Shown here in pieces: positions 8,637 to 15,189 of a stretch of 26,763 bases of DNA. The position numbers were made by a program, and so were the translations under genes. The first letter of the stretch is position 1. Every line of letters begins with the position of its first letter. Origin of the DNA: Phycisphaerales bacterium UBA5793 (GTDB lineage: Bacteria > Planctomycetota > Phycisphaerae > Phycisphaerales > UBA5793); contig DIDT01000017.1 in NCBI GenBank assembly GCA_002418285.1, forward strand, positions 1-26,763, in the 5' to 3' direction. The notes under the pieces were generated by a model. That model was not told where the DNA came from, did not search any database, and worked only from the letters and a program-made list of their open reading frames with translations.

Positions 8637-8757
8637 GGCAGCGGCCAATGCGGCGCTTGGAATTGATCATGCGGCGCCCGGCGCTGGTCTTCATCCTGGC
8701 GCGGAACCCCACCTTGCGGAGTTTCTTGATACGGCTCGTCTTGTGTGGGTAATGCAT
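8623..8757 (-). CDS. rpmH: 50S ribosomal protein L34
   Basis: A 44-residue, strongly basic protein beginning MHYPHKTSRIKKLRK and continuing with GFRARMKTSAGRRMINSKRR. This matches L34, whose hallmark is HGFRARMxTxxGRxVLxxRR, at the usual length of 44-46 residues. L34 is a late-assembling protein of the large ribosomal subunit. The start ATG at 8757 has AAGGCAGG upstream on the minus strand. In many bacteria rpmH is next to rnpA and dnaA; here it stands alone, divergent from rnc and overlapping the DUF2203 gene by 14 bases. The family match is direct from the translation, so confidence is high despite the size. Confidence 0.93.
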   Translation of the reverse strand: MHYPHKTSRIKKLRKVGFRARMKTSAGRRMINSKRRIGRCLNTY

Positions 8758-8782
8758 CGACTCGACCTGCCTTCATGACCGA

Positions 8783-8851
8783 CCGACCGAGGGTCGGGAA
8801 TCGTCGTTGATCCGGCGACCGCCGCCCGGAGCGGTCAGGACTGGCAGTATA
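8783..8851 (-). promoter_or_regulatory. rpmH leader: possible -10 box and leader hairpin
   Basis: On the minus strand TATACT (8851-8846) could be a -10 box, although no good -35 is seen at 16-18 bases. The resulting leader of about 80 bases contains the hairpin CCGACC-ctc-GGTCGG (8783-8797). It may affect rpmH expression; the function is inferred. Confidence 0.3.
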
Positions 8852-8893
8852 GATTCAATCGGCGGCCCGGACCAGCCGATGCAATTGGCGGAT

Positions 8894-8930
8894 CGGGTTC
8901 AACTCGGGGCTGACTGCCGCGATGAACCCG
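8894..8930. repeat. Inverted repeat between divergent rpmH and rnc
   Basis: CGGGTTCA (8894-8901) and TGAACCCG (8923-8930) are perfect complements separated by 21 bases. The location between two divergent genes suggests an operator or a structured leader, but no regulator can be named. Confidence 0.4.
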
Positions 8931-8965
8931 GCTAGCGTTGGTGGATCGATCGGGGCATCTGCTCA

Positions 8966-8993
8966 TGCCAGCCCGCCGCATCCGGGGCTGGCA
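8966..8993 (+). promoter_or_regulatory. Stem-loop in the rnc leader
   Basis: TGCCAGCCC (8966-8974) pairs with GGGCTGGCA (8985-8993) across a 10-base loop, about 90 bases upstream of the rnc start codon. Several bacteria limit RNase III by letting it cut a stem-loop in its own mRNA leader; a 9-bp stem is short for this, so the role is only suggested. Confidence 0.4.
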
Positions 8994-9083
8994 CGATCAC
9001 CTGCCCGGTCGTCCAGGCCGCTTCCGCGGTTCCAAAGGACAGGTGTCGCGGTGGCCGTCTTGCGGCCCCACGAGGGAACTCAT

Positions 9084-9848
9084 ATGGACGAGCAGATGCG
9101 CCAGCAGGCGGAAGCCCTTCTTCAATACCAGTTTCGCGATCCGTCGATTCTCGAATCGGCACTGACGCACGCGTCAGTTGCGGACTGCCGCTTGTCGAGT
9201 AACGAGCGGATGGAGTTCTTTGGCGACTCGGTGCTGGGTATGGTGGTGTGCGAGTATCTCTATCACCGCTATCCCGACTACCTTGAGGGTGAACTCACCA
9301 AGATCAAGTCGGCGGCGGTGTCACGGCGGAGTTGCGCCAACGTGGCGCGTTCACTCGGGCTCGATGAACTGCTGATCACCGGCAAGGGTATGGGTGGGCC
9401 GTGCGATCTGCCCAAGTCGCTTTCGGCAGCCGTACTCGAGACCTTGATCGCCGCCATTTACCTTGATGGGGGGATAGAGCCGGCGCGTGAGTTTATTCTG
9501 CGGCATCTCAGAGATCCGATCGAATCTGCCGCGTCAAGCGGACACCATGAGAATTTCAAGTCGGTGCTGCAACAACACGCGCAGCGCCAGTTCGGCCACT
9601 CCGCATCCTACATTCTGCTCGATGAGAAGGGGCCGGATCACGCCAAGTGCTTTGAGGTGTGTGTCGAAATCGACGGTCGGCGTTTTGCATCGTGCTGGTG
9701 CCCCAGCAAGAAGCAGGCAGAGCAGCGGGCCGCGCTGATCGCCCTTCTGGAACTGGACGTTGCACGAATCGATGAGGAGTCGGACGAACCGTACCTTGTT
9801 CCCGAGGATGAATTGGCCGAGCGCCTGCAACGCGAATCAGCAGGCTGA
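9084..9848 (+). CDS. rnc: Ribonuclease III
   Basis: A 254-residue double-strand-specific endoribonuclease of rRNA and mRNA processing. The nuclease domain (about 1-145) has the signature NERMEFFGDSVLG (40-52) with the acidic residues E41, E44 and D48, and the second block SAAVLETLIAAIYLDGG (114-130) with E119. The residue three before this Glu is normally an Asp that helps bind magnesium; here it is Ala (116). The dsRNA-binding domain follows (about 156-223: NFKSVLQQHAQ, then SKKQAEQRAALIALL). About 28 acidic residues extend the C-terminus. I chose the ATG at 9084 because GAGGGA precedes it and the domain begins at once; an upstream ATG at 8922 would add 54 residues of Pro/Arg-rich sequence overlapping leader structures. 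Confidence 0.94.
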   Translation: MDEQMRQQAEALLQYQFRDPSILESALTHASVADCRLSSNERMEFFGDSVLGMVVCEYLYHRYPDYLEGELTKIKSAAVSRRSCANVARSLGLDELLITGKGMGGPCDLPKSLSAAVLETLIAAIYLDGGIEPAREFILRHLRDPIESAASSGHHENFKSVLQQHAQRQFGHSASYILLDEKGPDHAKCFEVCVEIDGRRFASCWCPSKKQAEQRAALIALLELDVARIDEESDEPYLVPEDELAERLQRESAG

Positions 9849-9869
9849 CTCGCCAGGAGCCCATGAAGA

Positions 9870-9898
9870 AAGGGCTGTCGGAATCTCCGAAAGCCCTT
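9870..9898. terminator. Bidirectional terminator between rnc and the exported-protein gene
   Basis: AAGGGCT (9870-9876) pairs with AGCCCTT (9892-9898), and inside it TCGGA (9878-9882) pairs with TCCGA (9886-9890) around a 3-base loop, with one internal mismatch. The flanks are TTGTTCATT on the plus strand and TCTTCATGG on the minus strand. It lies between convergent genes. Confidence 0.75.
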
Positions 9899-9931
9899 GT
9901 TCATTGGTGCCGTTTTGCGAGACGTGTCGAC

Positions 9932-11338
9932 TTAGCCGCCGCCGCGACCGCCTCTGCCGCCGCCCTGGTCACCGCCGCGATCGCGCCACTGCTGCATTCG
10001 CTGTTCCATTTGCTGCCGCTGTTCGTCACTCATCGGGCCGCGATTGCCGCCGCGAGCGCCGCGCTGGTTCGCTTCGGGCTTGGGCGCGGCTGCAAGCTGC
10101 TCGGGTGAAAGCAGCCCGGCCACGGAATTCAGAGCATTCTGGACGAGAGCGGTCTTCTGGTCCATGAGATCCCGTCGCGGGTCGTCGGCGCCATTGGCCG
10201 GTCCGCCGAATCCGCCGCCCGGTCCGCCGCCGAAGTTGCCGCGGCCGCGCTGCTGACCCGGTCCGCCGGGTCCGAATCCACCCTGTTGAGCCATCGCTTT
10301 GATTCGGTCGAACATGCGCTGTTGCATTTCGACTTCCTGCTTCTTCTGGAGATCGGCAAGTTGACGATTGATGGCGTCCGTCTGGCCGTGGAAGTCCTGC
10401 TCGATGGCGTCAACGGCCTTGAGTTGAGCATCGTTCAGGTTGCCCGACTTGCGAACGGTCTCGAAGTAGTTGTCTGCGGGCGTCGGGGAGTAAATGCCGC
10501 GGAAGCAGCGCTGGAGATACTCCTGCTGAAGCTTCTGCCCCGTTTCCGGAGCCATGTGCGACGCGAGCAGTTGCACGTAGCGGTCGTTCAGGTCGCGGAC
10601 CTGAACGCGCATCCGCTGCAGGCTCTTGAACTTGGAGTCGAGTTCCTCGGGAGTTGTCTTGCCTTCCAGCACCGAGGCGGAGACGTTGGTCATATCCGTC
10701 ATAGCGCGATCACGATTGGTCAGCGCCGGATCGAGCTCGATCGCGTACGCATCGAGTACGGGCTCGACGTTGTTTCGGGCTTCGTCATCAAGCTCGAGGT
10801 TCTCGACGATCTCAAAGAGGTCCACGTTCTCGCCAGAGAACGAACCGGGCTGTCCGCCTCCGCGGAAGGAATTGCGACGCCGCCAGTCTCGCTCATACTG
10901 GGGCCACAGCTTCATCTGGTCTTCCGTGAGCACGGTCTTGACGTCGTTGAAAAACGACTGTTCGAGCGATTCGCTCTGCTGCTTCCACTCGCGGCCAAAG
11001 GTGATGCCGGTCGTGGCCATCGACTGGAAGTCGCCCGAGTCGCGCAGCTCCTGAAACGCATCACGCATCTTCTGTCGCGAGTCTTCGGAAGCCTGGTCGA
11101 AGGTGTCCCGGAACCCGTCGTAGAGGGCATCGACGAGCGTGGCCTGATCCTCGTCAAGCCCGAGCGTGTCGATCATGCGATCGATCTCGTTGTCATTAAT
11201 GGAAGAGCGGTAGCTGGCCCCGCCGAAGCCGCCGCCGAACTGCGCCGTGGCGGTGGAAGCACCGATCGCGATCGCGATGGCGGCAACGCCGACCCGCCCC
11301 CAACGACAAAGACTGGATCCCAGAGAGGAGTATCGCAT
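9932..11338 (-). CDS. Exported helical protein with LTxxQ-like motifs and a Gly-rich tail (paralogue A)
   Basis: A 468-residue protein of unknown function. A signal peptide (hydrophobic core about 17-27, likely cut after STATA near residue 32) is followed by a mostly helical, charged body. Motifs of the form L-x-x-x-Q recur (LDEDQATLV, LTEDQMKLW, LNDAQLKAV, LSPEQLAAA), recalling the LTxxQ motifs of the small periplasmic chaperones Spy and CpxP, but this protein is about three times longer. The block VRDLNDRY, RCFRGIYSPTPADNY and LNDAQLKAVDAIEQDF is shared with paralogue B at 11585. Gly/Arg-rich segments lie at about 355-390 and at the very end (GGGRGGRGGG). The start ATG at 11338 has AAAGGA upstream. 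It is separated from paralogue B by a terminator, so it is probably a monocistronic unit. Confidence 0.85.
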   Translation of the reverse strand: MRYSSLGSSLCRWGRVGVAAIAIAIGASTATAQFGGGFGGASYRSSINDNEIDRMIDTLGLDEDQATLVDALYDGFRDTFDQASEDSRQKMRDAFQELRDSGDFQSMATTGITFGREWKQQSESLEQSFFNDVKTVLTEDQMKLWPQYERDWRRRNSFRGGGQPGSFSGENVDLFEIVENLELDDEARNNVEPVLDAYAIELDPALTNRDRAMTDMTNVSASVLEGKTTPEELDSKFKSLQRMRVQVRDLNDRYVQLLASHMAPETGQKLQQEYLQRCFRGIYSPTPADNYFETVRKSGNLNDAQLKAVDAIEQDFHGQTDAINRQLADLQKKQEVEMQQRMFDRIKAMAQQGGFGPGGPGQQRGRGNFGGGPGGGFGGPANGADDPRRDLMDQKTALVQNALNSVAGLLSPEQLAAAPKPEANQRGARGGNRGPMSDEQRQQMEQRMQQWRDRGGDQGGGRGGRGGG

Positions 11339-11501
11339 TGCAGCATTCCTTTCGAATCGTCGAACGCGCCGAAGCGGCGCCGAGAAACCATCCGTCCCTT
11401 CACCCGACAGCAGGGGGATTTACCGAGTTATACCGGTGCAACGAATCGCGGTTCGCCGTATTGCGGGATTCTGCCGGCGGCACGCTCGCCTCGCCCGGCG
11501 A

Positions 11502-11543
11502 TCCGAAAAAGGGAACGAGGCGTCGGTGAAATCGACGCCTCGT
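11502..11543 (-). terminator. Intrinsic terminator of paralogue B
   Basis: ACGAGGCGTCG (11515-11525) pairs perfectly with 11533-11543 around a 7-base loop. On the minus strand the stem is followed by TCCCTTTTTCGG. It lies 41 bases past the stop codon of the gene at 11585. Confidence 0.88.
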
Positions 11544-11584
11544 CGGTCGCTTGCGGGTTGGCGAGCGGCGGTCTGCGACCGAGA

Positions 11585-13099
11585 TCAGGGCTTGCCGCCC
11601 TCGGGTGCCGGATCGAAGGTGATCGTGATCTGCTGGCCGTCATCACCGCTGGCTTCAATCACGGCGTTCTCGAGCGCCTTTTGCAGTTGATGGCCGAGGC
11701 GTTCTTCGGGCGCCAGTCGCTGCATCTCGTCAGGCTTTGGCGCCAGCGCTAACTGCTCAGGATTCAACAGCGCCGCCACGGCATCGATCGTGCGGTTCAC
11801 GAGTTCGCGCTTGGCCTTGTTGAGCTTGCCGCGAGGCGAATCGTCTTCCGGCTCGGCTGAGGGGAACGAGATGGCCGTCTGGACCGGCGCGGCCTGGATC
11901 ACCTGTCCCCCAACCAGGGCAGGGCCATCCTGGCCGTCCGAGCCTCGGGCCACGAACACCATACCGACGGAAACTGACTGCTCATCCGATTGATCTCCGG
12001 TCCGAGCCGGTGGAGGCGGTGGTGGAAGCACATCGGCTCCACCTCCAAAGAACATGGGTGAATCTTCGTTCGTGTCTTCCTGTTCTCTGATGAGTTGGGC
12101 AAGCTGGTCGTTGATCCCGCCGACTTGACGCGTGTAATCGTCTTCGATGGAGTCCAGGGCTCGAACCTGCTCTTCGTTGAGGGTCTCGAGTGATCGCACC
12201 GTCTTGATGTACCGGTCGGCGGCGGTGGGGCGATAGACGCGCGGGAAGCAGCGCATCTTGTATTCTGTCATGAACCGCTGTGCGTCCACGGCGCTCAGTT
12301 GTCCGCAGAAGAGGGCGGCATAGCGTTCATTCAGGTCGCGCACGGCGATCCGTTTGTCATGCAGCCGGCTGCGCAGATCTTTCACGGCTTCAAAGTCGAT
12401 CGATTCGATATCGCCCTCTGTGGCGGGTGTGGATTCCTTCTCCAGCGCCTCGATCGCACGCGTCCGGTCGGCGATGGCCATGTCGATCTCTTCGCCGTAC
12501 ACGTTTGTGGCGGGCTGGATCTGCTCAAGGGTGTCAGGCGCGAGTTCGATGGACTCCGCGATGTCAACCAGATCGACACCCTCGCCGGCGATCGCAGACT
12601 GCGTGTTGAGGAGGACTCTCCGGCGTCGGTCGCGTTCGAAGCGCGGCCAATTGTTCATCTGATCGTCGGTGGCAATGCCTTTGACGCTTTCAAGGAAGTC
12701 CTTCTCCAGCGCGTCGCTGGTCGTCTTCCACTGCTTGGAGAGTTCGCGCGTCTTTTTGGCGACATCGCTCCAGTTGTTTGACTCCCGATTGGTCTCGAAG
12801 ATCGCCTTTATCTGGGCGCGATGTGCCGCAGAGGCGTCCTTCCATGCTGAGCGATGGCCTTCGTACAGCGACCGAACGAGCGCTTCCTGATCAGCATCCA
12901 GATGCAGCGTCTGAACCAGCGAATCGACGTCGCGTTCAGAAACCTGCTCATCGGAGTCTCCGATGCGCGAGCTGGTCGAGAACTGGAAGACCTGAGCACT
13001 TGCTGTTGTGGGGACAAACGTTGGCAGAGCGCCGAGCAAGAGTGCGCCGCCGATGATCGAACCTAACACGTTGTGGGCGTTGAGTTTTCGAGCGAGCAT
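11585..13099 (-). CDS. Exported helical protein with LxxxQ motifs (paralogue B)
   Basis: A 504-residue protein of unknown function, homologous along almost its whole length to paralogue A (9932). The signal peptide has a hydrophobic core at about residues 12-30 and ends near TTASAQ. Shared blocks with A in order: DSLVQTLHLDADQEALVRSL, ATDDQMNNWPRFERDRRRR, GEGVDLVDIAESIEL, AVRDLNERYAAL, RCFPRVYRPTAADRY, LNEEQVRALDSIEDDY and LLNPEQLALAPKPDEMQR. It lacks the Gly-rich tail of A and instead has a Pro-rich loop (LPPPPPPAR) and an acidic stretch. The repeated LxxxQ motifs suggest a distant tie to Spy/CpxP-like helical periplasmic proteins; this is inference. The start ATG at 13099 has GGAGAAG upstream. 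It is divergent from the lipoprotein gene at 13317. Confidence 0.87.
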   Translation of the reverse strand: MLARKLNAHNVLGSIIGGALLLGALPTFVPTTASAQVFQFSTSSRIGDSDEQVSERDVDSLVQTLHLDADQEALVRSLYEGHRSAWKDASAAHRAQIKAIFETNRESNNWSDVAKKTRELSKQWKTTSDALEKDFLESVKGIATDDQMNNWPRFERDRRRRVLLNTQSAIAGEGVDLVDIAESIELAPDTLEQIQPATNVYGEEIDMAIADRTRAIEALEKESTPATEGDIESIDFEAVKDLRSRLHDKRIAVRDLNERYAALFCGQLSAVDAQRFMTEYKMRCFPRVYRPTAADRYIKTVRSLETLNEEQVRALDSIEDDYTRQVGGINDQLAQLIREQEDTNEDSPMFFGGGADVLPPPPPPARTGDQSDEQSVSVGMVFVARGSDGQDGPALVGGQVIQAAPVQTAISFPSAEPEDDSPRGKLNKAKRELVNRTIDAVAALLNPEQLALAPKPDEMQRLAPEERLGHQLQKALENAVIEASGDDGQQITITFDPAPEGGKP

Positions 13100-13316
13100 T
13101 GGGCTTCTCCGGTAGAGTGGACGGGAGGCGGAGTGCGGGGTATGTGCCTTGACGGGGCTCTCCCCGGGCTACTGTGACGCACTGGCAAGTCGCATCAGGC
13201 GGATTTCCGGGAGATTCTGACACGGCCCGCCAACGATTCCCAACAATCAGAACATCATACCGATGCGACGGGGCGCAGTGCGCCTCCATTCACACGAATC
13301 TGCAAGGAGACGACCC

Positions 13317-14231
13317 ATGCGAACTCGACCGCACTCCCAGTTGGCCTTCATCGTCCTGCTTGCCACGAGCCTGTTGCTCTCAGGCTGCGTCACCCTGACC
13401 GGCTACAAGTCCAAGGGTCAGCAGAACCTCTCGGCCGCCCACGTTCCGAATTCCACAATCAACGTCACAACCGCGAACGGTTCGGTTCGTATCACGGCAG
13501 ACGACGCCACCAGGGACGTCATCGTCGTCGCGACAATTACCGCCGGAGGCGATACGCAGGAGCAGGCCGACGAGCGTCTGGCCGGCGTTCACGTCACCCT
13601 GGAGCGGTTGGCGGATGGTACCCTGTCGATTTCTCCGTCGTTTCCCGGCGGGCGCCGCTCGAACGACGCCTGTTCACTGGACATCACACTCCCCGGTGCA
13701 GAGGGTGCAGTCGTCGACACGTCAAACGGCGCGGTGACGCTTGTTGGGCTCGCGGGTGATGCCGAGGTGCACTCGAGCAATGGCAGTATTCTCGTCGAAG
13801 GCCAGTCGGGTGCCGTCAGGGCCCGAACGTCCAATGGACGGATTCACGTCGTGGACGCGGGCGGTCTGATCGACGCGCAGACTTCAAATGGCTCGGTCGA
13901 AATCTCCGGCCTCGCCCACTCTGCGGTCATCAAGACGTCAAACGGTCGCGTGGTCTGCCGTGCGATTGATGGCGCTACGGGCCCGATTCAGATCAAGAGT
14001 TCGAACGGCTCGGTGACGCTGGTGGTGCCTGCCTCCATGGGCGGGACGATCGTGGCGTCAACTTCCAACGGGAGCGTCGGCGTTTCTGGTCCCGCGGCTG
14101 AGGTTGACGGGAGCAAGCACCATCGCACGATTCGCCTCGCCGATCAGGGAGCTGAGTCTCACGTCGAAACCTCCAACGGCGGAGTCACTGTGACGATCGA
14201 GGGAGCAGATTCCGCCTCGGCAGACCACTGA
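13317..14231 (+). CDS. Lipoprotein with a DUF4097-type beta-helix repeat
   Basis: A 304-residue protein. The N-terminus MRTRPHSQLAFIVLLATSLL is followed by the lipobox LLSGC with Cys24, so it should be lipid-anchored on the envelope. Residues about 50-300 contain a repeat with consensus (T/S)SNGxVxVxG: TANGSVRI, TSNGAVTLVG, SSNGSILVEG, TSNGRIHVV, TSNGSVEISG, TSNGRVVC, SSNGSVTLV, TSNGSVGVSG and TSNGGVTVTI. This spacing is typical of DUF4097, predicted to form a right-handed beta-helix; no enzyme activity is known. I chose the ATG at 13317 because a consensus AAGGAGA sits seven bases upstream and the lipobox signal follows; an earlier ATG at 13263 adds a basic stretch without SD. The next gene follows by 68 bp on the same strand. 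Confidence 0.88.
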   Translation: MRTRPHSQLAFIVLLATSLLLSGCVTLTGYKSKGQQNLSAAHVPNSTINVTTANGSVRITADDATRDVIVVATITAGGDTQEQADERLAGVHVTLERLADGTLSISPSFPGGRRSNDACSLDITLPGAEGAVVDTSNGAVTLVGLAGDAEVHSSNGSILVEGQSGAVRARTSNGRIHVVDAGGLIDAQTSNGSVEISGLAHSAVIKTSNGRVVCRAIDGATGPIQIKSSNGSVTLVVPASMGGTIVASTSNGSVGVSGPAAEVDGSKHHRTIRLADQGAESHVETSNGGVTVTIEGADSASADH

Positions 14232-14299
14232 AGACACCCCTCTCAAAGCGGTAAAGGTGGTGTTGTCATTGCTCCAAATGCCGCTAGCATTGGCCCGAT

Positions 14300-14878
14300 A
14301 TGGGAAGACTCCTTTCATTTCTAGCGTGTGGTGTCGCGGTCGGCTTCTTTGCCGGTGCTTTCCAGATCCCGAACATGATCCCAATCATGCTGGTGATCTT
14401 CTGGATCGGCATGGGCGCCGGGTTGCGGCTCGGCTATGCCCTGGTCGGGGCCGTTCTGATGCCGCTGGCCATTGTTGCGCCGATGTGGTTCCTGCCCGGT
14501 CCGACCGCGGTCGGCAGGATGTATCCTCCCGACGACTCTCAACTTGCCGAAATGTTCATCGTCAAGGGTGCGGATAAGGTCTACGACCAGAAAATCGAGG
14601 ACTACCAGTCCAAGGTCGCTGCTCAGCAGGAAGCGGTCAAGGACGGACTGGTGCCGTTGCCTGAGTCCAAGCCGCACGAACTCAAGCCGCCGACCCTTCA
14701 TGAAGCGAACACCGAGGTGCTCGCTGCCGACGAGGCGCACACGTCCGGCGCCAAGTTTGATATCTGGCCGCGCCGGACCGCCTGGGCGGCTGGCCTGCTC
14801 ATTACGGTGATTGCCTTCGCGGTGAACACGATCACGACCGGGCCCTTCCGGGACGCCAGACCGCTGGGGCAGGACTGA
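14300..14878 (+). CDS. Small multi-pass membrane protein of unknown function
   Basis: A 192-residue protein. Three hydrophobic segments lie in the first 65 residues (about 4-22, 25-41 and 45-64). A soluble, charged segment (about 75-155, with the helical stretch KVYDQKIEDYQSKVAAQQEAVKDG) follows, then a final membrane helix (about 160-178, AWAAGLLITVIAFAVNTI). No family is recognised. No clear SD is seen upstream of the ATG at 14300, but the gene is followed within 33 bp by a strong terminator and shares its strand with the lipoprotein gene, so co-transcription is plausible. Confidence 0.72.
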   Translation: MGRLLSFLACGVAVGFFAGAFQIPNMIPIMLVIFWIGMGAGLRLGYALVGAVLMPLAIVAPMWFLPGPTAVGRMYPPDDSQLAEMFIVKGADKVYDQKIEDYQSKVAAQQEAVKDGLVPLPESKPHELKPPTLHEANTEVLAADEAHTSGAKFDIWPRRTAWAAGLLITVIAFAVNTITTGPFRDARPLGQD

Positions 14879-14910
14879 GTTCCTCGCCTTCTTCCAACCG
14901 TTCGATAACC

Positions 14911-14949
14911 GCGACGGCGGATGATGACCATCCGCCGTCGCTCGTTTTT
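14911..14949 (+). terminator. Strong intrinsic terminator
   Basis: GCGACGGCGGATG (14911-14923) pairs perfectly with CATCCGCCGTCGC (14929-14941) around a 5-base loop and is followed by TCGTTTTTC. It ends the lipoprotein / membrane-protein unit. The rest of the 311-bp gap to 15190 contains an open frame with no coding character and one possible promoter. Confidence 0.93.
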
Positions 14950-15142
14950 CTTCCCAAATCGGCTCACTTGCGGGATTATCCGGTAGAAGTTGCTGGCAGA
15001 TCGTCATCGGGTGTGGTATCTTCCATGGTGACGGCGGGGATTTCGGGACGAGGAGAGACCACCGCCGCGGCAGGCGGATCGGTCAAGTCCGGCGCCACCT
15101 TGGTCCAGCACCCGGAAGAAACTCGGCGATGTCGGGGTTGTC

Positions 15143-15170
15143 TTGACGCTATCGAAGGACTCCATAAGTT
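15143..15170 (+). promoter_or_regulatory. Possible promoter for the sugar dehydrogenase / protease operon
   Basis: TTGACG (15143-15148) is followed after 16 bases by TAAGTT (15165-15170). The -35 box is good and the -10 weak. Transcription would start about 12 bases before the ATG, just upstream of the SD. Confidence 0.35.
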
Positions 15171-15189
15171 GATCCGAAAGGGAGAGAGC

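Noticed and set aside
8891..8935. A GGGTTCAACTC segment resembling a tRNA T-arm
   Set aside because: No matching acceptor, anticodon or D arms can be drawn around it; it is better explained by the inverted repeat with TGAACCCG.
8922..9083. N-terminal extension of RNase III
   Set aside because: Pro/Arg/Ser-rich residues with no family match; a good SD precedes the ATG at 9084 and the segment contains leader hairpins.
10286..11752. A 488-codon plus-strand frame opposite paralogue A
   Set aside because: It crosses the intergenic terminator and the 3' end of paralogue B, and the minus-strand proteins have signal peptides and homologous blocks that prove their frame.
14968..15189. N-terminal extension of the sugar dehydrogenase
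   Set aside because: The extra 74 residues have no signal peptide and would bury the real one; a good SD precedes the ATG at 15190.
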